DNA from: Clostridiales bacterium
Lineage (GTDB): Bacteria > Bacillota > Clostridia > Christensenellales > UBA1242
Assembly (NCBI GenBank): GCA_003524095.1
Contig: DOEE01000003.1
Coordinates: 248,001-312,000 of the forward strand
Direction: 5' to 3'
DNA length: 64,000 nucleotides
Each line of letters begins with the position of its first letter. Within the stretch, counting starts at the first letter, position 1. A program made the translations under genes and the position numbers. The notes below the pieces were generated by a model. It made no database searches. It was not told the DNA's origin and was given only the letters and a program-made list of their open reading frames with translations. Below are positions 35,501 through 45,200 of the stretch, piece after piece.

Positions 35501-35932
35501 AGAAAAATTGCAAATATTATATACAATAATACTACATCATTAGGACATGAGATTATTAATACTAATAATGGCATAATTGCGGGTGTTAATTTTGAAAACT
35601 TTAATTTGCAAAATCAAAGTGGCATGAGAGTGTTTGCTCCAATTATATATAACTATGGCATAATCTACCAAGTGTCATTCCAAAACAAATATGCTCCAAA
35701 AAATAGGGGTATATATGTTGATGGCAAATCGGCAAAATATGTATCTGCAATCTGTGTTTACAATAGACCAGATGCAATAATAAGCAATTGCCATGCTGAA
35801 AACATTTCACTATACTCTGGTGACAAAGTTAATTTCATATGTAACTTTAACTCTGGCGTGTGCAAGCACAACTCAAGCCAAAAGGGTAATGGTGTTATTT
35901 CCGGAAATCCAAATTCAAACGGAATTGACTAA
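20528..35932 (+). CDS. Giant GLUG-repeat surface lipoprotein (5134 aa)
   Basis: GGAGA is 7 bases before ATG. A lipoprotein signal (MKKRLVLFGILLCSIF...) ends LFVGC, with Cys22 as the likely lipidated residue. Blocks alternate. About 23-1175 are beta-rich Ig-like modules. About 1178-1760 are GLUG-type beta-helix repeats opening with a nested-list header (FEIRTVDDF ... ARNINLSK ... INGKGFSLDG). About 1760-2690 are Ig-like, one Big-2-like near 1860. About 2694-3130 and 3190-4000 are further GLUG blocks with headers ending LDGNGYTI and LDGNGMTF. The last 1100 residues are more helix with short headers and no anchor. Repeat units read GG-L/V/I/F-V/A-G ... N-S-Y/F. Known GLUG proteins are adhesins or fibres. 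No enzyme motif is visible. It is a paralogue of the next gene. Confidence 0.88.
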   Translation: MKKRLVLFGILLCSIFGLFVGCTNDPYKDLQLINLNNESDVQLFVEQTYVNNKMEYTYPTYDLEVEIKNAPKDMSKYVLVSGGRELVNYSINYIGLNKSRISITPISYDKTGKFTLVVKTEEGNKSLNINFRVDLKITSFNYKEENLGVMVKGEQLDLTDLDKYITFSPAETSQRDIEFEVVYPISGAINGRNNVSYKEEDSYGKFAEIKNGILYTYSKDSDGKAINYPKLKTSATIEGETGQDVFVQCIPLKASYKGQKPEGSTLEDKYIDIVVIENCENVSLRMECQKDGDESYVGQKGSFELSKNESGEYDVSLICPHPEAGIWYDDYYTNRTLSFDFVTGGDDSTYYNPNDYMVLLNSDKSGSNIIQNEYVTLSSFGNIDNTFSVSATGAGVYKHKFKIDNKNYPGIINTEVVVNFHVINLPYQVKINNAVDIKQNDKSDLNVFTVFKNYGGSRGTKFEVKFNNSSDYKYFVYAKDDEVIDNLTMYKVDGSTQIFGKYEFDDSTGTAIIKSSSKNNFDYSTFRNGESFYLRHSYAILPEEQKQLFIGIMYNVASDSYSDDVKQRYFVNNFIEFPINLDFEVGVENITFTENKYLLDVTNPNYNNDIEDDGGVLLFELSQGQSLDSVLDINDLSYDRELIKVYPYFNDNENKTYIYMKANSTYKTGTTTLFVRTKNGVQNSVNITTFIPTIYAENETITDEAEKMPLSVSFDSDDVLYYFTGKSIRFDEVLNRDVVDDPHAKYNLYKNGMQIGWNYTSLNKLFMINGTSLDLKFYDYLVVENNGVMSVTPIDITNNVDVKFNFDGFASFSNGRLSVSKVTEDKSNPLTMTISYSGGYVKDVDGKQTYVSYPVTLKVDVYIYLPLQGVKVTSPKNVDIYIDDSLGIMDKTKKLSTHTIESDYVPNEIKLGADWNNDATYFDSKNPPVNLYYDIQDVLNSPVIIDGKELVLYSKEGLPMVIHDTNGDRGLVYGDLFEIISTNNKYNCMLKAVISEKFKNWIVSPTGGNYNNDEYYWFLKNRVFNNNISMSVNVYISQFMKLQNINNIRFNVKYTSKVSSLDLDIADDGVYFEKRESQETKSITIGYSIGNPLAINKDIMLLNSINGVFEARVNAGASSVNGTITITPKNSGIEYLTVVPMDNIKSYDETTGTYVYYDQSLVQKFRVKVADGSIIMPFEIRTVDDFVVMQDDLRGGKYFNYVLARNINLSKIDLSKDNTIVNINGKGFSLDGKYSYSRNGIEYENVYSLTHLNIKKSIENPSSDTNIGLFGSINNSIILRNLNIINSNIEITIKSLNGHALNVGILSGKVGGLNLYNSFVEGQITIKNLDTTQNSSNVNIGGVVGFVESYSNVVGLPASYIAGYSNSPYNSNVRIDYTQSNSNYTNHNFSVGGFVGNAQGKFDLTSLNIVSSIYGLNYKSSVGSVAGTLLDGKLDNVVVYPSIIINDILSDKDSELNISTMIGSGNGLVVNSKVYFTKDNIISWQNALKVKVITQNPVNFGAVIGKTLDGESKVSYTYVRSFYNENTPNFQADIYINSTKSSKIGGLVGSVGGQKILLENSYFNANILTNGTKETETNTNHLIGLLLADTNVASGSSVSNSYAIGELKVICEDTNIYKLSNIKDNFGLIVTSYPNSVSKILDTIDIDVNATNSKQSNEISNLTIQNVYGIINSNTYYFGNNSKITAIYDESKPFISATSGNGIVSGPYESVFEIFNTLGYNIIKDSDSEDANNPNLCWILNKNVNKSNNIGFPVLLSEETPKVAMYDLVPTKIYLDNINVVSGLYNVSTSDKTQLIMILNKLDKNSKSKDYFDIEVDSVSSAISIKFNGETILTKFFRINSDLEFSENSNEQIISIQGNKVYPVNEGLAVLTINSVLDKTVKLEITIKVVCGVTELQFKNVVTGEQFEDKNDSPKPIVYIDEVSYFEILNKNVFDKNSSKETEYLSSKEYGYKITVLESELPIGSLTIGGKILKNVGDEIIVSSSSLVVKGVSIGTIKLKITPIIFINELDYVGNNYFDNFGVEKQITINVNARAKSIDLSKDSLKIAPKNTTDFKVFVQTSNVIVDEISNKIKFLSALNVSINSREFVIDLTDREYSYIIENDTYVIQGIDFEINYELIKFRFNSLVVSKTDGLELGEYTYDVVFGVIVRFDSNYYRTHADDFDLNTIEYNFVFSPKSNESLTSVISIGVSPNELNSIFTNYYARGELLADESEKYANENESRFVLPGTSGLLKITLDEEFNDSSYITVTLDNKYIDYVELGQMAGSIDNVTIDATKDLTDYITKYTNISYKQYISTSEEFGIRLSKMTLNYNDENYFNKTYFVKLTLNRNYGDLENIVLNITSYKVGKGSVEKTKSISATYGITELPYIDVKVDGSQSAVLGRGIKKELEIKSRGISNEIIVGALPNNVFICDDQDNDIQKTLSVDYLNQNRKYYLCAKLDAEITNAIIKFDAAEIILGVREHTNTSIAIQTVIFEIENVQLEGSIDGVVTIKHGQTFALNTKVSYKVPTVGTEKEIKEFVNNLTLNNVGDLSLVEYSIAGASVNKQSFKDGKVISENEISKGTLRLYNPVYVDGDRVFKPITKESTENLKVYDYIELDENTYGIKVNKSTQNNEYDEYTIKYYSLKGISITGDYEVNLRINIPYYYDTNGKLVIDTKSSNNSANADKTTYYEFDPIDFKLVVEDSSTYDHPNPIETQDDLFKACSTGTGDYILLNNLVLKDWVPQEVNFRSLDGNGYTIKVKSYNLSSIRGVDEANVGIFASTSENTLLKNITVDVSNMLVTETQMLKDVETLRNASSSSYGYDGNINIAFTNTVNFGVLVGTNNGAITNAKIVSTFKNTEMNDKTPLYLHILTTLGYIDSTFVNTNIGGIVGVNSSTGAITNSFVGLSLANMTGSSAKIQLIKNASDSVYNNVRDSLEDVEIYPFILAGGNKLGGIVSENSGIVSNTYAKGLGLYNTYPAVKDSQTAGLVATNNGTITSSFVESAKIGADLRAIKDEFIIESTGNVGGLVFNNNGLVENSYSNAYLETQSAFTGGFVFSNNENGQINNAYSTAVNKYSLAHGQFTGVDNDGRSILNAGTYNNCYYLVLNDEKANELEDATAIELNLKDENVSDKDKISDKNTWRGFSFASKNNAEAIWTFEKTGETPKIGASLIDTTSFRQLTEVEEKVENGNTITVYNYEYKTNTLGSLNNPLIIDKAENFDKYIIDNSFKLSGDDRFVFGATVSSGNALSNLNVVRHVRVVNNLDFEQITTAQMYKGTYLYKTVFAGVLDGNGMTFKNLNINTDDVQLENFGLFAQVGISSKTSTLQTVVKNLNLSLRTYKSSDSSRAGVLAGTIVNSNIINVKIDGGNTGDSQVIIGARNMAGALAGLIYSDSNGENKVSLFDIDVSNVAVESSYGSLGGEITNDSKDVSRGFYNKFSIKNVETNETVEKAFNSLYNNKSNKTILTESVNGKSVIKSNVSYAGTVAGVIIANNYSKQVQKDNVYNYYKTNPDDSTIDNVVASGIITIRTADNAGGLFGYVGENSLIKNSHFVLSDNQIIRAFNYAGGLVAENHGVIEQCSVAFGDNLQQVNDRNILSTNRNNTSQLFDSMSSTDYTVAIGGLVGYSSNGVIIDSVSKVNAIKPYAYIAGGLVGYSENYNYIGYSFSTGAVYSKFITGGLVGLQVNKNTDADLNNALSQNLTLKHVYALTDWNLTRDTLNIRQNITNKLYENQKVLYKMSDGSYYNFYVKMPEVGNLDINVPVEMKVSKSDYENSHNEYYVGSAIGYAIINNSETGYNKAGTNKLISNLEDYNYGVSSSVVTNTLGLYSSTGSLANGNKVDDYFKSTFSYVAGTDLNINMYSYKVAYSNSNLNKYTLSSYLYDEQYIEDSEGNTYVVSNNSVKVGATTYPVEDGKVTIGETEYPVKTRTVGKSQSGYYDVFDYSKVFVQEYLEQILGDYSKILDDGTNKTTANVFKYPHKDDMENSRFLTNHSGDSFVHRDNGYIWAMDTYLPKFSKGLYVSVQSIANTADLNNAFTTLSTGRIYNVVPEAGGKIEVDITSQNKYINYTQTIKDTFIGIKVDGTNPKIIFNLPDQTSGNSTTVNSIFNILSGVTFSGIDFEFNFESFKFSSQKDYTNFGLIANTIQNSDFTDCSFTLNLSQSLTFEGSAFDYNSSTVGLMFGSIINTSFNNCAFEINVNNNSVTLNNTLIENFGLIAGTVYSSNIQNSRLTINGVDTITISRSASSLNVGGIAGVFNSSRLTPSELIVCNIKIVNNSDFATLNISQMMAYASNSILSNINIATELTFENSNSVQKIDELSISKVVGMSYANKINGTLSGEVAISSTDVSKISKLSVGGFVGFDQRNTTLGLDKAIVTTNISVSAFSNNLSVGGLVGKSAGSSNLISTGEFGGKISVTNNCLGSSIAETYAYTNVGGLVGQTTSSVKLSNVMNVGKAEVTTKDNAQSIVSIGGIAGRTESRFEINNFASFAEMTTQNYSNAVVYVSGVVGYNGGVFAGVNGFTLVELPESVGIVTSAITNNSVSDVTKDVFYASELMGNSYESDAKYNSYALADIYFDDTKNIEISEYSYIYKRLYRRLVDCNMKIVSVSKLKVLIPSDMTLSINTLNTDGNTKNLFEPNVVGNANDLAKNGYMMLLSDIQISGKTLSKNQVLSGRTTKDGKVKITKTNNTSAVSTEFAFTSNEGIISNVYFETSIHEGSLAVAQNVAFVGTNEGIIKGVYAYGLSSSKYSIAKTNSGSILQSGSYVVYYPTDNTSTSYGLVNDNSGLISDCYSMNSIYTKSNDPKNKNQVYGLAEKNSGTIQYSYYDIPELMTYNNNYAGIVEENIKNSSATIYRCESNSNPSFARQRKTIWTEENNHSQLIGVKDIKGAITIEISVIYGATSTSYKTVTDLKEAIKLHANAEMPSAIQFDYELKFFEPNPAKYNAIRFNEGYAFTNYINSLTTSFIPENTILLIDGNIFVNSELKAFSIPSSSMILGLGAIDGVRKIANIIYNNTTSLGHEIINTNNGIIAGVNFENFNLQNQSGMRVFAPIIYNYGIIYQVSFQNKYAPKNRGIYVDGKSAKYVSAICVYNRPDAIISNCHAENISLYSGDKVNFICNFNSGVCKHNSSQKGNGVISGNPNSNGID

Positions 35933-35940
35933 ACTTAAGT

Positions 35941-36009
35941 ACTATGCAAAGCATATAGCAAAGTTCAAAAAAGAGACTAAACATAGTCTCTTTTTTGTTG
36001 TTGCATAGT
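35941..36009 (+). terminator. Terminator after the 5134-aa gene, framed by an outer inverted repeat
   Basis: A 13-bp stem (AAAAAAGAGACTA at 35967-35979, complement 35984-35996, loop AACA) ends in T. A second 9-bp repeat, ACTATGCAA (35941-35949) with TTGCATAGT (36001-36009), encloses it. Confidence 0.85.
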
Positions 36010-36116
36010 AGTTAAAATTCTGTTAAAATTTAAAAAACCGAGATGTTTTTTTCGTCTTATATTTAGACATTTTTCCAAAAAAAATTTCTAAATATTATAT
36101 ATTTAGACTAATTCGT

Positions 36117-36145
36117 TTGACTAGTTTTGACTTATTCTATATAAT
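36117..36145 (+). promoter_or_regulatory. Promoter of the 8565-aa lipoprotein gene
   Basis: TTGACT (36117-36122), 17-base spacer, TATAAT (36140-36145): near-consensus sigma-A, giving a leader of about 75 bases. Confidence 0.75.
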
Positions 36146-36163
36146 TAGTTAGATATATTAGAT

Positions 36164-36187
36164 ATATTATTATATATATAATAATAT
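36164..36187. repeat. 24-bp perfect AT palindrome in the leader
   Basis: Positions 36164-36187 read the same on both strands and contain only A and T (centre TATATATATA). It lies between promoter and start codon and could be a cruciform or a protein site. Confidence 0.6.
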
Positions 36188-36226
36188 TTTCAATTTTTCA
36201 AAATATAAACTATAGGGAATTGATTT

Positions 36227-39200
36227 ATGAAAACGTGGAAAAAAGTTATTACATTAATAGTTTTAATCTTATCTAGTGCTTTGACTTGTTTTGCTTGTGG
36301 CAAAAATAGCAAGTACGATAACATGAAAATTGAATTTGTTTCGTGCAAGGACTATGCTGATAACGATATTCAAAATAATACCGTTGTTTTTTCGTCTGAT
36401 GCTAGCAAAAACCATTTTACTTTGATGCTCAAAGTGACGGGTGTTGATAGCAAAGTTGATAGACGTATTGAGTTCTCGGTTGACAATCCTACAGTTATTA
36501 TGCCAAATGGCGGAAAATATTATGAATCGCTTGGAGTAACCGAAGCATATTTTGATATAGTTGGCGATGGTGAAACTATTATAAGAGCAAAAACTATAGA
36601 AGGAAACAAGACTTTTGACTATGCTATCAAAGTCAGTGTTCCAATTCAAAGTTTTGAAGTTAAAAATAATTTGATTCCTATAATTAGAAATTCTTCGATT
36701 GATTTGTCTGATACCGACAAATACATTTCTTTCTTCCCATCAAACACAACTCAAAGAGAGATTTCCTACAAGGCAATTGAAATCAATGAGATTGATAGGG
36801 GTGAGGTTGACAAAATTAATGCCAAACTATCAATTAATCCACGTGTAATTGATACAACGGACCTAAAAGACATAACTTCGTTTATTTTGGAAATAACTTC
36901 GGTATATGATTCAAGTCTAACTCAACAAACAATTGTTAATATTTTGGACAAAATGGATACTTCCGAATTTATCTTTGAAGAAATTATCCCTTCTGATGAA
37001 GACCCAGAAACACATTACAATCAATTAACTGTTCGCACCAATGAATTAACAAATGAACGTACATATTCTTTGATGCTTGGTCTTAACAATGATACTGAAC
37101 ATGCTAAGTTTAGTTCTTCTATTATAGAACTTAAAGGATTGAATTCATCTTCTGGTGAAACATATGAATTAAATTCCATTGTAAATAATTTCAAAAAGTT
37201 TGAAAGTTTAGATGGGGCTATTAGTGCCGAAGATTATAGATTCTCAAAATATTCGGTTAGAATCAAAGGACTCAAGGAAGACGGCTTTGTTGAGGGGCTT
37301 GGCAATGAACTTATGATTACCAAACTTCCTAATAATCAATTCTTGTTTGCAAGATCAAGTAGTCCCGCTGTTGACAAAGTATATACTATTACATTTGTTG
37401 TAGACTACAACACTTTTGAGGGAATGTTTGAAACTATAGAAATACCAGTTCAAGTTACTATGAAAATGTTCCCAAAAGATATATTCCTATTTGCAAGCGA
37501 AAGCGACATGAAGTCGGGCAGGGATAATCATAATCCTAATGTTAAGTCGCTTGGCGACAACCAAATTATTGCTTACAAAAAAGGACGTATGCCTGTTTGG
37601 GTCGATGTTTGGAGTGATTCAAATTCGCTAGAAAGACAACAAGTTAAAATTACTTGTGATAACGAAAATATTGTAATTGAAGATAATAATGGACGTAGAA
37701 TTGACACCATTACTGGTGGTGAAATTTTCTATATTCGTCAACAAGAAAATTCGCCGGAAATTACCGGAGAAGTAAATTTGACATTTACAAGTACTGTTTA
37801 TTCAGAAATTTCCAAAACAGTCAAAATTTCTTGTGTTAAAGACGATACTCAAGTTATATTTGACAATACAACTATTTATCTCAATCCAGCCAACTACAGC
37901 GATCAGACAAGTTCTGTAAATATTGAAAGTATAGACTTAATTGCCGAAGGATATCTTAGATTTACTGGACTTCCTACCAAAGAAGGCACTGAAGACCAAG
38001 ATTATTCGACAGTTAATGTTCATGTTGAAAATACAACATTCTTTGATTTTGAAAAAGATATAAATAATAATACTTTGTGCTTTAGGAATATCAAAAACAA
38101 ATTAGGCTCTGTTAATGTAACAGTTACTTTGCCTAATGGTGAATCTGCAACAAGAGTGTTCAAAGTGGCTTATAATTTTGAAGACCCATCGTTTTTGAGT
38201 ATTCAATTTGAAGATTTTGAAAACTACGATACTGACAGCCTATCTAGTACTCTCAAGGAACGTGTAGACGATTACGGCTTCAAAATGAGTGACTATAGTT
38301 ATAAGTTTGTTGGTGTCAAATCCGATGAGGTTGCAAGCAAAACTAGAAAGACTAAGTTGTTGATTGGCAAGACTTACAGTTATTATTTCTTGCTTGGCAA
38401 TGCTGGAATGACTCAAACTTATTACGACTTGTCTGGAATTCTCAAGACAGTTAGTATAACTAGTTCAAATAGTTCTTGTGTTTCCATCGAAGGAAATTTG
38501 ATTAAAGTCAAAGATTATTCGGACACACCAGTTACGCTTAACTTTGTTTATAGACCGATGGAAGGAAATAATTTGCAAGAAAATATTTGTATTTCTATCA
38601 AAGTCTATTTTGAAAAACCTATAACTTCAATATATACCGAACAAAATAACTATGATATTTATGACTTTAGTACTGTTAATCAAAACGTAACTATTGGAAA
38701 TACTAGTGAAACTTATGTTAGCAAATATGCAATCAAAACAATCCAACTTCACTTTAATCCAACCAATGCAATCAGTCCTAGTAATGTTGACTGGAGAGTG
38801 GGTGGTGCGGTAGGTGCTAATGGCTACTATAGTATGAGTGCTGATACAAAAGATGCTAATGGCAAAATAATTAGAACATTCATAATTGATGGCACTGACG
38901 GAAAGGGAACTGTATCTTTGGAATTCATGGACGAAAATTGTTTATCGGCCAAATTAACAGTTACTAACATTCCAGGCAATACATTAAGATTTAATATTTA
39001 TATATTTGCGACTCAACATTATTTGGGCGAAAACGGAATAGAAATTGCTAGTAGTATTTCGACTATCGCAAGCATTAATGTATCAAAAGCAACTCGTGTG
39101 GGCGGAATTAGTGCAAAATTATTTAATAATAGAATTTCTTTTGATATAAGAAACATGTCTTATGACCAAGACAGCAAAATGTTTACCCAAAATAATACTG

Positions 39201-42200
39201 CTAAATTTGAGTATACATTAAACCCTGTAAACGTTGATGGACGAGTAAGTGGTACTGGAATCCTTATTAAAGACGTTAGTTATCAACTTGATAGTAGCGA
39301 TATTAGTTTGGACGAAGTTGCTTTGCAGAAGGGCATAGTAAAACTTACTGTTAATAGAATTAGTGGAACTTATGAGAATAATCCAAAATACACCTTGTTG
39401 CTTACTGCAAAAGATGGAGGAACTCCTACTAAAATTATTATTTCAATTGCTGATGGCAAAAATATTCCTTTTGAAATTGGAAGTGTTCAAGATTTAAGAG
39501 ATATTGCTGATTTAACAAAATATTCCAAAGCGCTTGAATCAAACTATGTTTTGACCAAAAATATTGACCTTCGTGGTGAAAATTGGAGACCTATAGGAAC
39601 ACTAGATAATCCATTCAAAGGTACGTTGAGTGGTAGATATTATATTGACGAAGAACAAACAAATTATAGAGATTATAGTATAGTTGGTCTTAATATAAAG
39701 GTTGACAATTCTGGCACTCAATGTGAGACAAAACTTGAAAATACCAATAGTTATATTAGCATGTACGGGCTATTTGGTTGTATTTCTGAAAAAGCTATTA
39801 TCAAAAATCTAAGAGTTTATAGTTATTCAATCAACATTACTACTTATCTTACAATTGACAATACTTCAAATAGTGCATATTTAAATGAATATGTTGGTGT
39901 ACTTGTTGCATATAACAAAGGCAAAATTATTGATTGTGAAATTGATGATGGAAATCTACATACTCTTAGCGGTGCACAAATTGCCAAAAATTCAAATTCA
40001 ACTTTGGGAATATTTTATAGTCAAAAATGTAGTGTCAATAGTTTCCCATTGTATTCAAGTGTAGGTGGTGTAACCGGTCGAAATAGCGGAACTATTCAAG
40101 GTACAAAATTTAAGGGTTTTGTATCATTTGACTCGTCTAATGGAAACAAATATGTAAGAAGTGGCGGACTTGCTGGTGTTAACGATGGCGAAATTATTGG
40201 CAAGAGTGAAAACTTTGTTGTTTCAAATGGCTTGGAAGAATTTGATGTTGTATCTGTAATCAATGCTCACAAAGATAGTTCACTACTCAGTGCCAAAAAT
40301 TCAATTGGTGGCGCTGTAGGTTATAATACAAACAAGGTCTCAAACTTGAGTGTTAGAACGTTTGTATTCGGAGATACAACTTCACAAGAAATTAAAATTG
40401 ATTGTGGTGTTGGTGGACTTATTGGTTACAATAGGGGAAATGTTATCGGAAATACTGTAGTCCCAGTTGTAATTGGAAACGTCAATGTTGGTGGCTTGAT
40501 TGGTAGTTCAACAAACGATAGTTCTTCGGCTAATTATGAATTTAAAGTTTTGGATGAAATGAATATTTCGTCTAACAAAGTCCAAATTCTTGATTTCAAA
40601 GATATTTATTCTTATATGAATACGGCAGTTAAGGGTGGCTTTAATGTTGGTGGACTTATTGGTTTTTATAACAACTCTCAAGACAACACTTTGAATAGCA
40701 ATATAGACCGTTCACAAGATTCCGAAAAATACGCAAGATATACAGTAATTAAATATACAAATGCCTTGTCTTACAACTCAGTAACGAGTTATTTTGGAAG
40801 AACTACAAATAATTTTGATAGCAATTATAGTTATGATATTTCAAATAATCCAAACGGATTATACTTTGGAGATATTGTTGTAACTGACACAAATTCAGAC
40901 ACAACGACCTATGTTGGCGGATTTATAGGTAGTGCAAATAATGCCTTGATTTCTAGCGGTTATTCTAATTTGTCAATTGTATTCAGTACTAGAGAAGCAA
41001 GGTATAGTTTTGGCAATACAAATAATGACTTCATAATAGGTGGTACATTTGTTGGCGGATTTGTAGGTTCTATTAGAGGTGTTTCATCTGTATTTAATAT
41101 CCAAGTGTTTGGAAATATCTACAACAAAAATGCAAGCTTGTCTGTTAATTCGGACAAAAACTATGCAGGAAGCTTCTTTGGAGACGTTTCAAGACTTAAT
41201 GATTATCTCTTTAAAGATGGAGAAAAAACATTTACTCTCAACATATTGGAAATATGGACAAGCAATGTAACATTCACTAATAACAATGACAAAAAAATAA
41301 GCATGGTTATTCCAAATAGCATTGATGAAACTGCTACCAAAATTAAAAATACATATAATGACCTACTAGACGTTAAGAGTTTGTTGAGTAATCAATATTT
41401 GTATGGCTTGACAATGGTTGATATAACTAATAATTTGACTTTAAACTTTGCAAACTTGATTTCAAGTTACTCTAGTGTTACAATAACCGAAAATCATTCA
41501 GGTACTATGCAAACCAAAGAATTGTCTAGAATTTACGGACAAGATAGACTAATTTATAATACCGGTTCTTTCGGAGTTGCATTTATGTATAACGGAGATG
41601 TTTACTTGTCAACAAAGACTTACATCGAAGTTCCAAGTGTAGTGGGTTACAACTCATATGCTTTGGGAAGTACTATTAATTTGTATTTGTCTATTAATGT
41701 CAAAGACAATAATAATTTGAATTCAACTTCTTATACAAAAGAACTTGGTACAAAAATTATTACTTTGGATGACTTAAAAGTTGCTTTGGACTTGAGTAAT
41801 TATGAAATTACAGATACCGAAGAAATTTCAAAGTTGGGCACAAGTGTAAGTTACTACAGCGATTTGTATGAACGAAAATATCAATATAGTGATGAAACTA
41901 AGACTATTACTACAAAAGTTTACTCAAATCTAGTAAGTAAATTTATGCCAACTTCGGCATTTAGCAAATCTAATAGTTCTTGGGAAGGCACAATAACCGA
42001 TGAGAGTCTACTTGTTCCACAAGCCTTTGGCAATTTTGATATTATAAGAAATGCTGACAAAAATCCTGTGGCTTTGAGTGGTTTGTATGTTTCTACAAAC
42101 AAAAACGAGACAGGAATTGACGAAAGACCTTTGGGTGACGGAACTAACTATCTTGACAAACTAAACAATAGTCTAAGATATTACAATCCAAAAATTCATT

Positions 42201-45200
42201 CTGGTTATCCAGTTGCTATTGCAAAAAATCCAACATTCACTCAAAACAATGATAATTACATTAATCTAATTATTATCTTCAAACCTGAAATTATTGAAAT
42301 CAATGTGGGTAATGTACTTAGTGATGTTAATTATGTAAATACATGGATTAGTGCAGTAGAAACTGCAAACAAATTAAATCCAGAAAACAAGACAATCTTC
42401 TATTATGAACTTAAATTTGCAGACAAAAATTCTAATCTTTTCGAATATAACAAAATGCCTTGGGAATACAAAAATGGTCAAAAAGTTATTGATTTTGACA
42501 AGAATGGAATTTATACATCTATTGACCAAATGTACACAGACTATGTAATGGAAGAAATTAATAACAAAAACATTCACAGTTTAAGCGATGTTTTGAAAAT
42601 TTCAATCCAACCTCCGTTCTTGCAAAACGGCATGATTAAGTTTACTTCAAGCAATCCAAATGTTGCTGTTATTAGAATTATTGATGACAAAGCATATATT
42701 GAGACAAAAAGCACGGGAGTTGTAGAATTTACAATTTCGTCACTTTATAATAGTGACATTAAGACATCATTTAAAGTTAACATTATTAATGCGGTTAATA
42801 CTTTTGAAATGTACGAAAATCAAGCAAATTCCAAAGAAATTAACCTTAATGACAAAATAACAGTTATCAAAAATGAAGATTTAGCAACAACAATTTATAG
42901 CAAACTTAACGGGTCTTTTGATATTCAAAACGAATATTTGAAGACTTATGCTTCAAGTGATTTGAAATTAACACTTAATAATGCTGTTAATAGCGAAAGC
43001 ACTTATGGAATAAGATATATTTATTTAAATAGTGGTGCTGACATATTATTTGATAATGATAATGGCGCAATTAATACAATCAAGATTAATGGCAAAAAAT
43101 TTGCACCAGCATCATTTGCCGATATTTATGGCAAAACGGGATATTATTACTATGTAGATGATGATAGTATGATGACCAAAATCACTGGGGTGGAGACAAC
43201 AACTGAGAGTATTAGACTTCTTGCTGTGCCTTATGTAAACCATGGTCATGAAAGGACTTATCTATTTGATTTTGCTAACATGTCATATAATAACATTCAA
43301 AATTTAGTAGTTTCGAGTGGAAATAGTCTATGCAAACTTTTGACTATTGATGTAGTCGAAGGTGTTTATGATATTTCTTCTACACCAGAAGTCACATTTA
43401 AGCCAGTTAATAGTCAAATAATAGATATTGAAGTTAAGACAGACAACGAAAATAGTCAATTATTTGTAAATATTTCTGCTAATTCAAAAGAACTTGAATT
43501 GTATAGCGATTTGGAAAAATCTACTTCTTTGACTAAACCAAATCTTGAAAACATCTTCAAACTAAATCTTGATGCTTATGAATTAAAACAAGATTTTGAT
43601 GTAATTTACTTTGACAAAATGTATATCAAAAATTTGGGGGCACTCCAAGTTAGAGATAATTCTGGCAAACTTACTTCAATCAAATATTCAGTTAAGATTG
43701 GTGTTGCCAACAAATATCTATTTGATAGTGGACTAAATAATGAGTATAACATTAAGTTTACAGTTGTTAATTATGAAAAACAAGTTTTGACAAGTGAGAC
43801 CAAAGTTACAATCGAAAGACAAAACATTGATAACACAATGATTAAACACTTTGCCGGAGTTGATGAATTTACTGAGAATGTAACGGAATATAACTTAAAT
43901 GACTATTATGAGTCTAATTCATTGGTTACGGGGTATCCGGGACTACTTCAAATTGATGTTTTCCCAAAATATGCAAACATAGATTATATTGAAATTATTT
44001 CGAGCGAAAGCGGTGGAAGATATGTATCTCTTGAACAATTAGTTGCAAAATATGATAGAACAAATACATACTTTGACGGATACTATCATACATACACTCA
44101 AGATAGACAAATAATTCTAAGTGGCAGGGGAATTAGAATGGGTAAGTATAGCAATACTTACAATGACGGAAGTGATAATTATTACTTTGACGGAACATTC
44201 TATGCAAGAACTGTTGTTCCAAACTTGCCACTTGGAAGTGTGGACTTTACATTAACTATTAATTGTTATTTGGACGGAAAAATTATTGCTACTAATCAAA
44301 TAGTAATTAATGTAACCAAACGTCCAACTGTTGATTTGAATATCAAAGGTGAAAATTTTGGCGTAATTGCACTTGGACGAGAATTAGAAGTGACTGCCGA
44401 TACTAATACTCAAATAGTTTGGAGTACAGACGAATCGGAAGTCAATTATGAACAAGTGATGACTGCCAAAGAACCAGTTTATAATGCAGAAACGAAAGCA
44501 TACGACATCAAAGTTAAATCAATTCACGATTTGGGTGGCTTTGACGAAGCATTAAAGTTGGTTGGCAAAAATATTGTTCTCAAAGCAACTGTATCAATTA
44601 TTATCAAGGGTAGAGTTTATTCAACAAGTGATTCAATTCCAATTAAACTTGCATTGTTCACAATTGACGAAGTTGCGGTTAAGTATGTTGAAAATGACAA
44701 TTTCCAAGGTGTATTTAATCAACCATATGATTTGATGGGATATATTTCAAAAGCAACATATGACCTAGATTATGACAAAGATGCAGATGTTTCAAAGAAA
44801 ATTTCAACAATTATCTCAAATTATTCAAATCTACTATCTCGTGCGGACAAAAATTCATTCAAGATTTTGTCTAATGGTTATTGGTCAGTTCTTACTGATG
44901 AGCCAAACCAAAAGAGCGATTTCTGGATTGAAAGACGTGGGGATTATTATGTAATCAAAAATAATATGAGATATACTTCTAGTAGTTTGAAATTAGATAT
45001 TAATGTTCAATATACTACTATGAGTAACGATGCTGAATTTGGTATTATTATCAACCCTAGGTCTTACACAAATAATGACTTTATTATTAACAGAAACAAA
45101 CAGTTTGGCTTTAACTTTATAAGACTTAGCAACGAAGAATATCCAGAGCCAATTTATACACAAGCAGAACTTAGCAATATGGAAGAGGGCGGTTATTATA

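Noticed and set aside
36269..36649. 126-codon antisense frame inside the 8565-aa gene
   Set aside because: It is a by-product of codon bias in the real gene; no start signals and no recognisable domain.
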